Origin: Tanytarsus gracilentus
Lineage: Eukaryota; Arthropoda; Insecta; Diptera; Chironomidae
Length of the DNA stretch: 64,000 bases
Direction of reading: 5' to 3'
Assembly (NCBI GenBank): GCA_038502055.1
Contig: JAXRKN010000037.1
Coordinates: 6,790,501 to 6,854,500, forward strand
Shown in pieces: positions 12,901 to 24,875 of this stretch (the stretch's first letter is position 1; each line of letters opens with the position of its first letter). The notes beneath the pieces are model-generated. The model made no database searches. It worked only from the letters and a program-made list of their open reading frames with translations, and was not told the DNA's origin. The translations under genes were made by a program, and so were the position numbers.

Positions 12901-15834
12901 AAATATTTTTCATGCTTTTGAAAGGAATTTAATAAAATATATTTAAAAACATTAGGTTTATTAATTAAATTCCATCATATAATATGTTGCATATTTAAAT
13001 TACACATAGAGATTTAAACATTACTTATTTTCACTCATCTAACTTTCAGACACAGTTTACGTCCTATGTTTGCGGTAGCTTAATAAGTAAGTGAGACACA
13101 TTATAAAAAATGTGGAAAAACACAAACCAACGAAACTTTTTTGTGTTAATAAATAGTGAGAGCTTTTTCTCCCTAAAAACCATCGCAAATGGATGTGTGG
13201 ATGTTAGAGCCATAAGAGTGAAATAAAAGTCCAATGTTGTTCATTTTGATGAGATGAAATAATGAGTGAATGATGAAAAAGAGAAAAGCATATGAAATTA
13301 ATTTGAAAAGTTTTTGAAGCTCACCCTTAATAGAGTTATTTTTGTTTTGCTATATAGCGAGCATGGTAGTTCATTAATGAGAGAAAACTGAAGAGATAGA
13401 GAGAATTAGTGATATGAAGCATGAATTTTATATCTCTGATAATAATTATAGTCGACATTCGGCACACAATGTGAGCATGCATGCGAGTTAGGGCAGATAT
13501 AATTGGAGCCGCTGTATTTGCCAACAAAACTAAATGACAAAATATGTTTAAGCTCTTTCTGTGAGGCTTATCTACTGAACCATCAATGAATAAATTGGCT
13601 TAAAGAAAAAGAAGTTGAAAGTTGCAATGGATGTGGTGATAAGAAATTAATTCTATTCGAGCCATTAAGTTTTATGGTTTTTTGTATCGAAAACTTAAAG
13701 CGATTTGCTGAATTTTAAATTCTCGTGAAAGGACAATTAAATTTTTAATCCGATTGCACTCATAATAAATTCAATCACTATCAACAATGTTTCACCTTTG
13801 TTTTAAAAACAATTTCACCTCAAAATTGCGTGCACTTTATTTTCAAACCACAGCTTGTGTGGATTTTATTTTTAATTAATTTGAATAATTTATGCACACA
13901 CCAGTTCCGATGTACATGTAATGACTTTTATTTTCATTGAATGATAAATTGAATTTAAACGCAAAATATATGGTAATTGCGATGTAATGCAGCACTAATC
14001 TCTTGTTCTATAAATATATCCATTTCACTGGCTATTTTAATTATTAACGCTGCTTTCACACGCCAGTAAGAAAATTTGCAATTTAAAATAGTATTCATAG
14101 AAAATTAATTTAATTCAGAGTTTAAAAAATCAACAAGAGCTTTTTTCCCATAATGTCCATTACTCGAAAGTGAAAAACTTTATGATATTTTTTCGATTCT
14201 TTTTCTTCAACGCAAACGACTCCCTCAAGCATTTAAGATAGAACTCAGCAGGAAATCTACTGATAATAGCTGAGAAGCTGTTTCCCACGCAAACTTTTGC
14301 TATTGCTGCTGATTGTTTATATATTGGTTCGCTCAGTTGCCTCTTATGTATTCTCGTGCCCTGTCATGAGCAACAATAGAAACTTTGTTAGTTAAAGTTT
14401 CGCATTCAATTGGTGAGAAATATTTTAATAATAGCTTCATCGACGATGTTGAGATCTTTATATAGATTTAGGTTTGCTGAAGATGGATGTGATAGATTCT
14501 TGAATTATGAAAGACGACATGTGCAGCAAAAAACCAATTTCCTTCAAAAATTAATTGAATATTTCATTAAAAAGTTTTTCGTCGATAGTTCAAGAAACAT
14601 CAAGTGTTTGCTTTCAAAAGTTTAACATCACTATTTTGTGCCATGCGTCGATAAAATTTTAAAATATTTATCATCAATTAATTTTTTTGTTTGTAATAAT
14701 AACCCTTTAATTTTTAATCGTCAACCATTTTACATCCATTATAATTTTTGTTGTATTTATCACATTTTTTTTGTGTGTTTACGTCCCAAATGTCAATTAC
14801 CACGTTAATAATTAATGTCTCATGTTTGTACTTGAAACTCATGATATTTCAAAAATGTTTCATCCAAAACTACTCTTCAGTATTTAAATCCATCTACAAA
14901 ATTATATATATATGAACTTTTTCAAGGTGAAAGTTATTAAAGTCGTCACATGTTCTGTTTCTCATTAATAAAAAGAAAAATTGGAATTCCATAAATTGGT
15001 ATTTTGATTGGTTCTCGTCTCAACCTCAAAAACATTTTGTAATCACAAGCGCGTAAGAATTCATCAAAGTAATGTGGCTAGAAAAATATTTTTTCACTGC
15101 CTCAAAGGGGAGCTTTTGAGAGCAAAAATGAGTGTGATAAGAACCACTCACACACATTCACTTACTAAACGCTTCAATTATTCATCTTTCATCTTACTTG
15201 ATGGTGTCACATGTTTGTGTGGTTCACATTGTACATCAAAAGAATCGTCAAGTACATTCGTGGATGAGTGCTGGTAAATGAAATGTCAAGTAAAAAATGA
15301 GAAACAGCAAAATTATGTGGAAGATGGTAACCAACTGTTGTCGCATCGATTCCATACGAGCGAGTGAGCATATTGTTTCAGACATCTTGATATTGGAAAA
15401 AAGCGTTTCGAGATGCTTCGAGGAAAAATGAAAAAATGAGATGGTGAATTTTATTAAAATAGAATATTTGAGTGAAATCTGATCAAACAACTTTTGACTG
15501 CTATAGATTTCGAAAAATTGCGCGTGTTTATCTAATTTTCCTTATCGCTATTTTTGAAACTTTTACGTTCGTTTATGTGAAAAATATTGAAAGCTTTCGT
15601 TTCCTGCATTATGTAACGTTACGATGATATCTCATATTTAAATTGTTTGATATATAGCCTCAAGTTATTGTAAATAATGATGATATTCTCGCATCAGATG
15701 GTTTAACATATAAAATCGATGCGAAGCGTGTGTTTCATATTGGTTTTCTTGGTAAATTCAATATAAACTTTACACTCCGCCAAATACACTTTCAAACAAA
15801 CAGTGATATGCGTGTACTTTTTGATGGGACTTGA
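3958..15834. other. Non-coding AT-rich DNA
   Basis: About 12 kb with no supported gene. Open frames of 60-100 codons occur, for example near 5,640-5,870, 7,825-8,130 and 15,008-15,277. Their products are low-complexity, rich in Lys, Phe and Ile, and match no family I recognise. I see no tRNA, no long repeat and no clear exon with paired splice sites. Exons shorter than about 60 bases could escape a reading by eye. Confidence 0.55.
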
Positions 15835-15840
15835 TCAGCC

Positions 15841-16198
15841 ATCCGCCAGATAATCTGCAGATTAATCTGCAGATAATACGCAGATAATCTGCAGATAATA
15901 TGCAGATAATATGCAGATAATACGCAGATAATCTGACAGATTATTTTTTTGATTTTTTGTTAAAAAAAGCTGCAGATAATCTGCAGATTAATCTGCAGAT
16001 AATACGCAGATTATACGCAGATTATCTGATTAAAAAATCTGCAGATAATACGCAGATTATTTGCTTCGATAATCTGCAGATACTACGCAGATTATCTGAT
16101 TAAAAAATCTGCAGATAATACGCAGATTATTTGCTTAGATAATCTGCAGATAATCTGTAAATAATCCGCAGATAATCTGCAAATAATCTGCAGATAAT
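15841..16198 (+). repeat. 11-bp tandem satellite, left arm of foldback
   Basis: Tandem and partly interrupted copies of cagataatctg and its variants, broken by short spacers such as ttaaaaaat. Each unit contains or borders ctgcag, so neighbouring units can also pair locally. The mirror copy is on the right arm. Confidence 0.85.
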
Positions 16199-16574
16199 CT
16201 GTGACAACTTTTTGTGCAAAGCACAAGAATTATCAAAACTCAAAGCATTTTTTTTACTTTGTAATTTAATTAATATAAAGACAATCTGTCCATTCTTAGC
16301 TAACTTAAAACAGTCACCCAAACTTCACCACGTGGAGGTGATGGTCAATCGAAGTTCTGATCATTTTTTATAGCCCGTAGTAGCGCTAAAGAAAAGAAAT
16401 GAGACCCCGAGAGCGTCGCTATAAAAAATGATCAGAACTTCGACCACGTGGTGAAATTTGGGTGCCTGTTTTAAGTTAGCTAAGAATGGACAGATTATCT
16501 TTATATTAATTAAATTACAAAGTAAACAAAAATGTTTGAGTTTTGATAATTCTTGTGCTTTGCACAAAAAGTTG

Positions 16575-16910
16575 TCACAGATTATTTGCGGATTATTTAC
16601 AGATTATCTGCAGATTATTTAAGCAGATAATCTGCGTATTATCTGCAGATATTTTAATCGGATAATCTGCAGATAATCTGCGTATTATCTGCAGATTATC
16701 TAAGCAAATAATCTGCGTATTATCTGCAGATTTTTTAATCAGATAATCTGCGTATAATCTGCGTATTATCTGCAGATTATCTGCAGCTTTTTTTAACAAA
16801 AAATCAAAAAAATAATCTGTCAGATAATCTGCGTATTATCTGCGTATTATCTGCATATTATCTGCAGATTATCTGCGTATTATCTGCAGATTAATCTGCA
16901 GATTATCTGG
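16575..16910 (-). repeat. 11-bp tandem satellite, right arm of foldback
   Basis: Reverse complement of the left-arm array: cagattatctg units with variants cgtattatctg. The order of variants and spacers mirrors the left arm closely, which suggests recent arm homogenisation or a young insertion. Confidence 0.85.
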
Positions 16911-16921
16911 CGGATGGCTGA

Positions 16922-18010
16922 ACTACACTCCTTTTTGATGTCATCTTTATCAATCATTTAATAAACGTGCGATGTGTAATTGAGACATTCACATGTCTTT
17001 TAAATGGAGGTAATTACACGAAATTCAATTAAATCTTACGAAGATATTTGACCAACTAATTTTCTTGTGGTTCGTGAGTTGAATCTTACAAAAGTGATTC
17101 TGAAGTGAAGAAAAAATGTTGTGGATGTGTTTGCAAAGGTGAAAAGTCTTTCGGTGTTATCATCCCCCAATTTAGGAACAATGAACCTCATTTTTTTCTC
17201 ACTTGAAAGCTTTTCTTGCTCCTAACTAGTGAATTGTTAAATTATTCAATATTGCATGTCCACATGTTACGAAATGGTGAAAAATCAATAATAACAACAT
17301 CGAATTGTTCTCTTTCAGTACTGTCTCATGTATATGCACACAGCACTAGTGTTTTTATCACTGCATTGGGAATTATTGAATTTATATTTTCGGAGATGGA
17401 GGAGCAAAATGTATAGTTTTTTTTCTGTGTTTTATAAATGAGAGCACAAAACACAAAATTGTAGGAACAACTGCATATAGTAGCAGCATCGGCAGCAGCA
17501 AGAGCGCAAATAAACAGATAAATTCAGCTCTACTCGCAAATATAATTTTAATTGCAAAACAATAGAGCTGCCACAACTGCTTCTGCTGTTCGCTTTGTTT
17601 GCCTTTTCATATTAAAAATATATAAATTAAATTTATTTAATTTTTGCTCCTCTACTGCATTGCTTTTGCTCTCTCTCTTTTATGCATGCATGTCGAAAGC
17701 ACAATTTTCGTGGAAATTGGCTCATCATTGAAACATATTTTGTGTGCTTTTAAAAATTTTCAACCGCATTTTGTGAACTTTATTAGGGACGAATTTATTA
17801 TTTGTTCTTTTTATAATTCACTTTATTTGAGTGTTTCGAAAATTAAACAATTTTATTTTATTTTTTTGGCAAAATTGTTTTAAAATTTTAAACTTCACTA
17901 AATATTTTTTCCTAACAATTTCGTGAACTCTATTTAAGTTCATGTGATATGTGATTGAATGAAGCAGGGAAGCATGCAAGTTGTTAACTCAAATTGGCAA
18001 TTTGCAAAGA
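16922..18010. other. Non-coding AT-rich DNA
   Basis: Nothing supported. Short frames at 17,216-17,416 and 17,644-17,883 encode low-complexity hydrophobic products with no family match. Confidence 0.5.
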
Positions 18011-18021
18011 GTCTCGTATAG

Positions 18022-18092
18022 ATCTCCGTAGTATAGTGGTAGTGCATGCCGACGCGATATCGGTAGGCCCAGGTTCGATTCCTGGCCGAGAC
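18022..18092 (+). tRNA. tRNA-like Pol III unit, probable tRNA pseudogene or SINE head
   Basis: An A-box-like tagtatagtgg lies at 18,029-18,039 and a perfect B box ggttcgattcc at 18,072-18,082. The T arm is a 5-bp stem, ccagg with cctgg, around ttcgatt. The D arm gtat/gtgc also pairs. An anticodon stem gccga/tcggt closes a 7-base loop, cgcgata, but the base before the putative anticodon is G instead of the near-invariant T. The acceptor pairs poorly: atctccg with ccgagac has two mismatches. A better partner, gtctcg, lies 11 bases further out at 18,011-18,016. A run of six T at 18,109-18,114 could terminate Pol III. The body is closest to Asp-type or Gly-type tRNAs. I assign no amino acid, because the loop is non-standard. 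Confidence 0.5.
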
Positions 18093-18114
18093 ACTATTCG
18101 AGATTTGATTTTTT

Positions 18115-21100
18115 GCTTTGTTCTTGAAAAATGTTTATGTGATTGAAATTTAACGAGCTCCTATGACACTCCAGACACTTTATTTCCTGTTTAAAGTTTG
18201 CTCATGTACTTAACGAAATGGAAAGGTAAATATGCTGCATATCGTACACACAAAGCTCGTATTGAGTTCTTTCAACCTTTTGAACTGAAATTGACATTAA
18301 AAACCCTTTCACGGAGCATACTGTGCAAAATAAACAAACTAACTCACATTAGCTTTTACGTGATTTTTTCTATTTACAACCATCACGTTTAATGGTAAAA
18401 ATAATGATTTTAATTGACTAACTATAAATGGCTTCTTATGCAAATAATTTATTCAGACTGCCATGTTTAATTTAGAGCATCATGCATCTTCACACAATTT
18501 TCAACACATCCTGTAAGTACTCAGCAATCATAATTATCTCGTGACCTAATTATGAAAAGTATACGTATATGAATTTTTAATTTTCATCAAGATTAAAACA
18601 GAAAAATTTATGTCAAGTTCAAAAGTTTCATAAAGAGATGAAAATCATTTTGATGCCAAGTGGAATCATAAAATAAGTAAAACTCAGGGTAAAACTGAAA
18701 TGATTTAAAATTTTATCATATCATTCTTGAGAACCCTTGTTAACTCCATCATGAGTTTACGTTTGTAAAAACAATAAATGTAATAGGTCACCCAACAATT
18801 GCTGTTTACTTCCTCATTCCACCATAAAAATCATCCTGTTTAAATTACAGACCTGTTCAACTTGATTCTAATAATTCTGAAATGTTTATTTGAAATTTAT
18901 TTTCAACTCAAGACAATTTATTGTGAACTGGTTAACATATTTTATACTCACTACTTACCACTTTGTTGCTACATAATTTTCATTTTGAACCAAAATAAAT
19001 AAATAACAAATGTTATGAAGAAAAAAATTTAATTGAGAGGAAAAAATCTTTTAATTCTCATCGTGTGATAACAGCAAATAAAACAAATTAAACAATAGTT
19101 TATTTTTATCGGAAGGATTTCATCTGCACACGGTAAATTAATTGCAATTTTCTTATGGTTTTTATATTCCTCTCGCTCCATGTTGTGAATGGCAATCCGT
19201 TGTGGTTATAAATTTTCCTAGACTTAGTAGAATTTTATTTTAATTTCAACTGTTTTTTGTCAAAATTGCTGTTTTAAATTATTAATGCCCGATAAAATAT
19301 ATTTCAGTAAATTTCCATTTATTTTTAATTTATTGATTTGATTTTTAATTGACCTCATTTTTCGAATGAAGCCAGTAAAGTTTTTTTATTATTTTTCTTT
19401 TCTACGTCAGAATGTCACAGGAGAAGCGACAGAGTCCGAATAAATAATGAAATTAAATGTCTGTTTTCATTTTGTGTGACCTGAAACGGAAAGCATCGAA
19501 TGAATATACACAAATGGACTGAATCGAGCGGGGATTTAAATAAAATTCCGCATCATTAATTACATCAATTGCTAATTATTTGTGAAGTACTGAAAAGAAA
19601 GAGAGAAAAAAATTTCCAAAACAAACTTCTCCATTTTCCCAAGTGTCAAATCAAGTTTGTTCATTACAAAAATTTCTTTGTCTTTGGAAGAAAAAGTTTT
19701 TTCTCTTTTCACTAAAATTCTCAAGAGAGAAAATTGCAGAAAAGAACCCAAAAGTGTGCGATTAAATTGATTACTTTATTGATTTATTTCCGCACTTTTT
19801 CTTTTTTCCAAACGTCCATTTAGGAAAATCGCCCTCAATGGAGAAATTTGCTGATGTAGGCGCCTTTAAAAACACTTCGCAAAACAATTGGACCATTCGA
19901 ATAAAATTTGATGTGATAGAGTCAAGGATACACGGAACGACATGAGGACAAAAAAACGTTTTTGCCATAAATAAATTGGATAAACTTGTCGAGCATAAAA
20001 TTGGAAAACAATTTTCCATTCAAGAGTAAAGAGGAAAAAAATTGATTTGTGTTCGACTCTTTGAAAGAAAGTTTGATTTTATTTCCGCCGAATTTTACAC
20101 GAGCAAAAAAATGCAAAAACTTCCGAGACTGAATAAACAACAAGAAATCAAATTTTCCTTAATTATGCTAATGCACAAAACCAAGAAGCTCATAGAGGGA
20201 GGAAAAAGTCGAAGAATTATGTTTACCATCAAAATGCGAATGACAATGAAAATTTATTTGATTTCGTAGGCTTCGTCTCTCTCTTTTTTAGGTATGGCGT
20301 AAAAAACCCGAAAAGCATTTATTCATTTTTAACACGATTTCCTTTTTTCTTGTCGTTTGTTTACTTCTTCCGACAGTGTTTATCTTCTTTTTATTTCTCA
20401 GTGGGAAAACGAATTTTTGTTTTTCTTTTTTTCGTTCGATTTTGTTCAAACCGCATAAAAAGTCAAATTCATGATTAAATTATAAGGTTTCGTTCTAATT
20501 TATCGACAGTTGAAAGAAGTTAAAACTCAAGAGTGTACGAACTTTAATATTTAAGTAAGTTCCTTACAGTAACGATGTATGTGAGTAGTTTACCAAAAGA
20601 ATTATCGAGAGTTTTAATGCATTTTTTAATGAAACACTTTTAGAAAAAAAATTAACACGTAACAAAAGTTTATTGTTTCAGAAAAAAATTCAATCAATCT
20701 GTAATGTATTATTTGAACTCAAATGTTAAAAAGTCACTCACAGTTTTAAAGATTTTTTATTCTTCGAGTGTTTAAAATTTTTGACTGACATTTGACAAAA
20801 GAACAATCAAGCAAGGAACAATTGTTTGCTTGTGGTAGAGTTAATGCACATGATAAGCTAGACATAAAGTGTCGTTCTAAAAGAATACAATTTTTTTTGT
20901 ATTCTCATTTCTATTGTGTCTTTTGTTTGTTGCCTTATTTACAATGAAATGAACCAATGAACGATTTATTTGAATGCACTTGTCTTCATGACCTTGATAT
21001 TTATTTAAATCTACTTTATTTATTAAATGTCACTTCATACTAAATTTTTGTGTAACCCTTTAGAGAGCTCAGTATTAATAGAAAAATTCAAACAATATTT

Positions 21101-24100
21101 TATTTACAGCCTACAGCCACGAGTGAAATATTTTTTGCGCCACGCACCAAGCTATCCTTTTTGAACCGTGATCACAGTGATATTATTTTTATTGGGAATG
21201 ACATTGTTTGTTTAGGTTGGTTTGCTGAGTCTTGATGCTTAAAAATGGGGCAATGAATTTTTACAAAATTTTTGTTGACTTCTGAAAAATTATTTTAAAA
21301 TTGCTTTCCCTTGATAACATCACATAAAAATATCGATTTATTTTTCTGTCTCTGCATGAGTGTGGGAAACGCTCAGTTTGAGTAATAAAAATGAAGGAAA
21401 ATTGAACTAATTTGTGACATCAAAAAATGCTGTTGGCATTTTTTCTCTTAAATAATATAAGTTTCAAAGGAGAATTGAATCCAAATCAGAGGGATGATTG
21501 ATTTGAAAAAAATTGTGTTGCCATTAAAGAATTTATTTTATACAATTTAAAAATTCAAAAAAGAAATTTTTCCTTCTAACCTAAAAATAAAATTTGAAAT
21601 TTTCCCTCACGCATTACAAAACATATGCAAAGTTTTTTAAAAAGCCTTCGGCGTCGTTGACGACTGAATAGCTGTCTATCCATATGAACGTTTGCACACA
21701 TATTTTAATCTTGTGACAGTTGAGAGGTGGGACTTCTTTTTCGCCGTGCCTTGTTGCTGAGCTTGTTTTATTTTACCGCATTGCATAACAACCTGTCAAC
21801 TAAATGACATTGAAATGAAAAAGGATTCACTCAAATGTAAAAATTCTTATTTTATATTCAAGTTAAAAAAATTGAATTAATTTATTTTCGCATTGTAAAG
21901 CTCAACAACTGCTTCAAGCAATCTTGAGATCTCCATATGAGCTCATGACTTTTTATATTTACTATGAAAATCAATTTATACTTCTCGGAAAGATGAGAAA
22001 ACTTTCTTGAACATGCTCGAGAGTGTCCGTTTACAATGAATGAATAAATGATAACCAATTCAATTAGCAAACAAAATCCAGTCAATTATCAAGTGGATGA
22101 AATGTTCTGCAGATTATGCTAACATACATGTACTTTTTTGTCATGAAAGTTTCTCGAGATAAAAAGGAAATAATTTTATCAGTGTACGTCAAAGTGACGA
22201 GCGTTTTCTGTTCATTACACAAAATTAACTAATATTACTTTAATTATATTGTTTGTCTGCCTTATTATTGCTGCTCAGAGACTCACTGATAACTAAGCAT
22301 GCTCAAATGTAATCGAACGAGAAAGTTATATTATTTCTACTAATAACAATGAAACTATGCGATCGCAATTAATTGAAAATCTCTCTCAGACGTTCTATAC
22401 AGTACTTAAGACATTTCTCTCTCAACGATGTTTGAAGTGTACTATGAAGTCATTGCTTTTTATTATCAACGGAGAAAATGTGGTATGTAAGCAAGCGAAG
22501 AGCGGAGCAAATCTAATTTCTGACATAAATTCAACTTTATGATCAAAAAGCTTTCAAAGTGAAGTTTACAGTTTGATGTCAGATGATTGAAGAAGTCAAA
22601 AAATATTTTAATAAAATTGAAATATGCTTAAAAATTTTTAAAGTCTTAAAAAATTAATTTCTTGTCCTATCACAGTTCAAGTGCTTTTCCTTTTCTTCAT
22701 CTTCTGTTTTTTAAAAATTAAGACTTGCAGGCGATTAAAATGATGCTCCAAGAATTTTATTGCTCCCCTTACATCATCATCTCGTTCTTTCTTTTTTTCT
22801 GACCCAATTAAAAAACTCCTTATTAAAATGAAGATTACACAATGTACAAAAACACAAAGATATAAAATTAAGGAGAAAAGTTTTGAGTTTCATAATGAAG
22901 ACAAAATTGCGAGCATTTTCAAGGACGAGAAAGCGGAAAATGAGGGATTTCTCGATGAAGATGTGAGATTGTCTTACCCGAAACGAAAATGTGATGAACA
23001 AATGTTGGAGTGTGCCCCGAGGAGTTGTTTCAGATAATCCATACTGGTCTTTTTATTTTTTTTTGAATGAGAGATGAGAAAATGTTGTGAAACTTTTCAT
23101 CAAAGCATTACAACTCGTAATCTTTGTGTAATCCAAAAAACATTTTCTTTATAATTTCACCCTTGACATTTTTTAAAAATTTTCACAAAAATCAATGAAG
23201 AAATGAAATAGATTTTAAATGATTATTTCCAAACTTTTGCTTAAAATTTATTTAGCATTTCTTGCTGTCCATTAATTACAAAACATTGTTAATGTAAAAG
23301 TTTTCTGCTGTTTTCCCTCTTCATTTTCTCACTTTATTTTCTTTTCTCTGTTAATTGAATGCAATGTAATGGAACTCGAGCACATTTCTTTCTCTAATTA
23401 AGGCAAACACAAACACTGACGATGTCGACTGACAACGATGAAAGCAACTGTAACTTTTTCGAAATTATTTTCACTTTAATTTAATTTTAAAATTGTTTTT
23501 TGCTCAAAGCTCGTCCTTAAAATGTTAATGAAAAAATTCAAAAGATGCAGTAGTTTTTGAGTGCCAGAATGACATCATAATAATTTTTTATTTGGCACAT
23601 AATTGACCGAATAAATTAAGAGTCAAGAAGAGAAAATTTCATGAATTAAATTCACAAAGAGGGGTGGAGACGAAAAATTCTGATAGTTTGGTATTTTTCA
23701 GCTTCATTAAATACCTATTTCAAGTTATTTGATTTTATTCCTCCCAAAAACTTTTTTCCCGCCTCCTTCCCATCAAAAACTTCTCCAATCTAAAGTCATT
23801 AAAAAACTTTTTATATCTTTCTCCGAAAAATCTTCCCTTGCACTTGAGAACAAAGTTTTGTTCTTCGATATGCCACGATAAAGTGAGTGAGAGCTGAGAA
23901 CTAAAATTGATAGCAAAGAAACAAAATAATTCAATAAGATAAAACGTGACTCTCTTGCCAAAACCATGAGGTAGCGGAAAAAGAACGAAAGAAAAGTTTT
24001 TTCTCTTTTATTATTCAATAAGAATATCCATCTTCATCTGTTCACACAACCAGTGCTGATACTGAAGTGGAAAAAGGGGCACACGAGTAATGAAATGACA

Positions 24101-24703
24101 AATCAATTTTTGCCCTTTTAGCTAAACTCAGCACATTGAATCATGTGCTACAATAAATGGGTGTGTGAACACACATGAAGTCATTTAAATATTATGTGAA
24201 AGTCGTTAACAAAACTGATTAATAAAAAATGTTTTTAGAATCAAATAAAACTTTCATAAATCCTGCAGAAAATCAATTAGTAATGCGGAGAGCGCCATTA
24301 GAGAGTGAGAGTGCATAATACAACGTAATTAGGCTCACATTCGACCATCGAAAGAACTCAAATAACAAATCTAATTATCCTTATCTTGATGCCTGATTTT
24401 GCTTTCTTTCTTCGCTCCGCATATAATATTTAGTATGGAGGCGATGATGTTACGTGATATTATGCTTTCGTCATCATCTTTCTTATGTATGAATGTGCAA
24501 TTGAGGAAGAAAAGAGGGAAACATAAGCTTTCACGGATGACACAAAGAGAATATTTTTTCTGCCGATTTGTTTTATGGCATGAATTTAATAAGAATATGA
24601 CATGAATTAAAATGAGGAAAAAATATTTTTTTAATGGAATTTATATGAATGTATATGTTCAAGAAAATTTAATAAGATTAAAAAAATTTCACTAGCTCGG
24701 TTC
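18115..24703. other. Non-coding AT-rich DNA
   Basis: No supported gene. Frames near 19,771-20,269 and 22,777-23,037 overlap on opposite strands and encode low-complexity peptides. I see no domain, and no splice pair that extends any of them. Confidence 0.5.
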
Positions 24704-24875
24704 ACAAGTTTTTAAGCTTACTTTGATAATCAATTTGTTGGTGTCTCAGTTTTGAAATTAAAAATTACGTTAGAAAAATGTCCAAGAAGAAAACACAGCA
24801 AACTTCGTAGCGTAATTTTTAACTTTAAAAATTAGATACCAAAAAAGTGATTATCATAGTAAGCGAAAAAACTTG
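24704..24875. repeat. Imperfect inverted repeat (hairpin, degenerate MITE-like)
   Basis: Positions 24,704-24,769 (from caagtttttaagcttact to aaaaattacg) pair with 24,811-24,875 (from cgtaattttta to gcgaaaaaacttg) around a loop of about 41 bases. The arms are about 65 bases with scattered mismatches. There is no coding content. It fits an old miniature inverted-repeat element. The stem is longer than typical miRNA precursors and has no feature I could use to name a mature product. Confidence 0.65.

Larger units (their letters stand above)
15835..16921. mobile_element. FB-like foldback element with 11-bp satellite arms
   Basis: This is a near-complete inverted repeat of about 1,087 bp. It opens with tcagccatccgccagataat and closes with the exact reverse complement. 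The outer 350-370 bp of each arm are tandem copies of an 11-bp unit, cagataatctg, with variants cagataatacg and cagataatatg. The inner part of each arm is unique sequence, for example the motif tgtgcaaagcacaag at about 16,213 and its complement near 16,555. It ends in a stem at 16,361-16,374 pairing with 16,418-16,431 around a loop of about 43 bases. The arms differ by only a few small changes, including about 10 extra bases in the left arm near 16,336. Drosophila FB elements are known for terminal inverted repeats built of short tandem repeats, which this resembles. No protein frame is present, so it is non-autonomous. Confidence 0.85.

Noticed and set aside
16127..16799. Minus-strand frames with repeated ADNLQIIRRL-like sequence
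   Set aside because: Translation of the 11-bp satellite in the foldback arms, not a protein.
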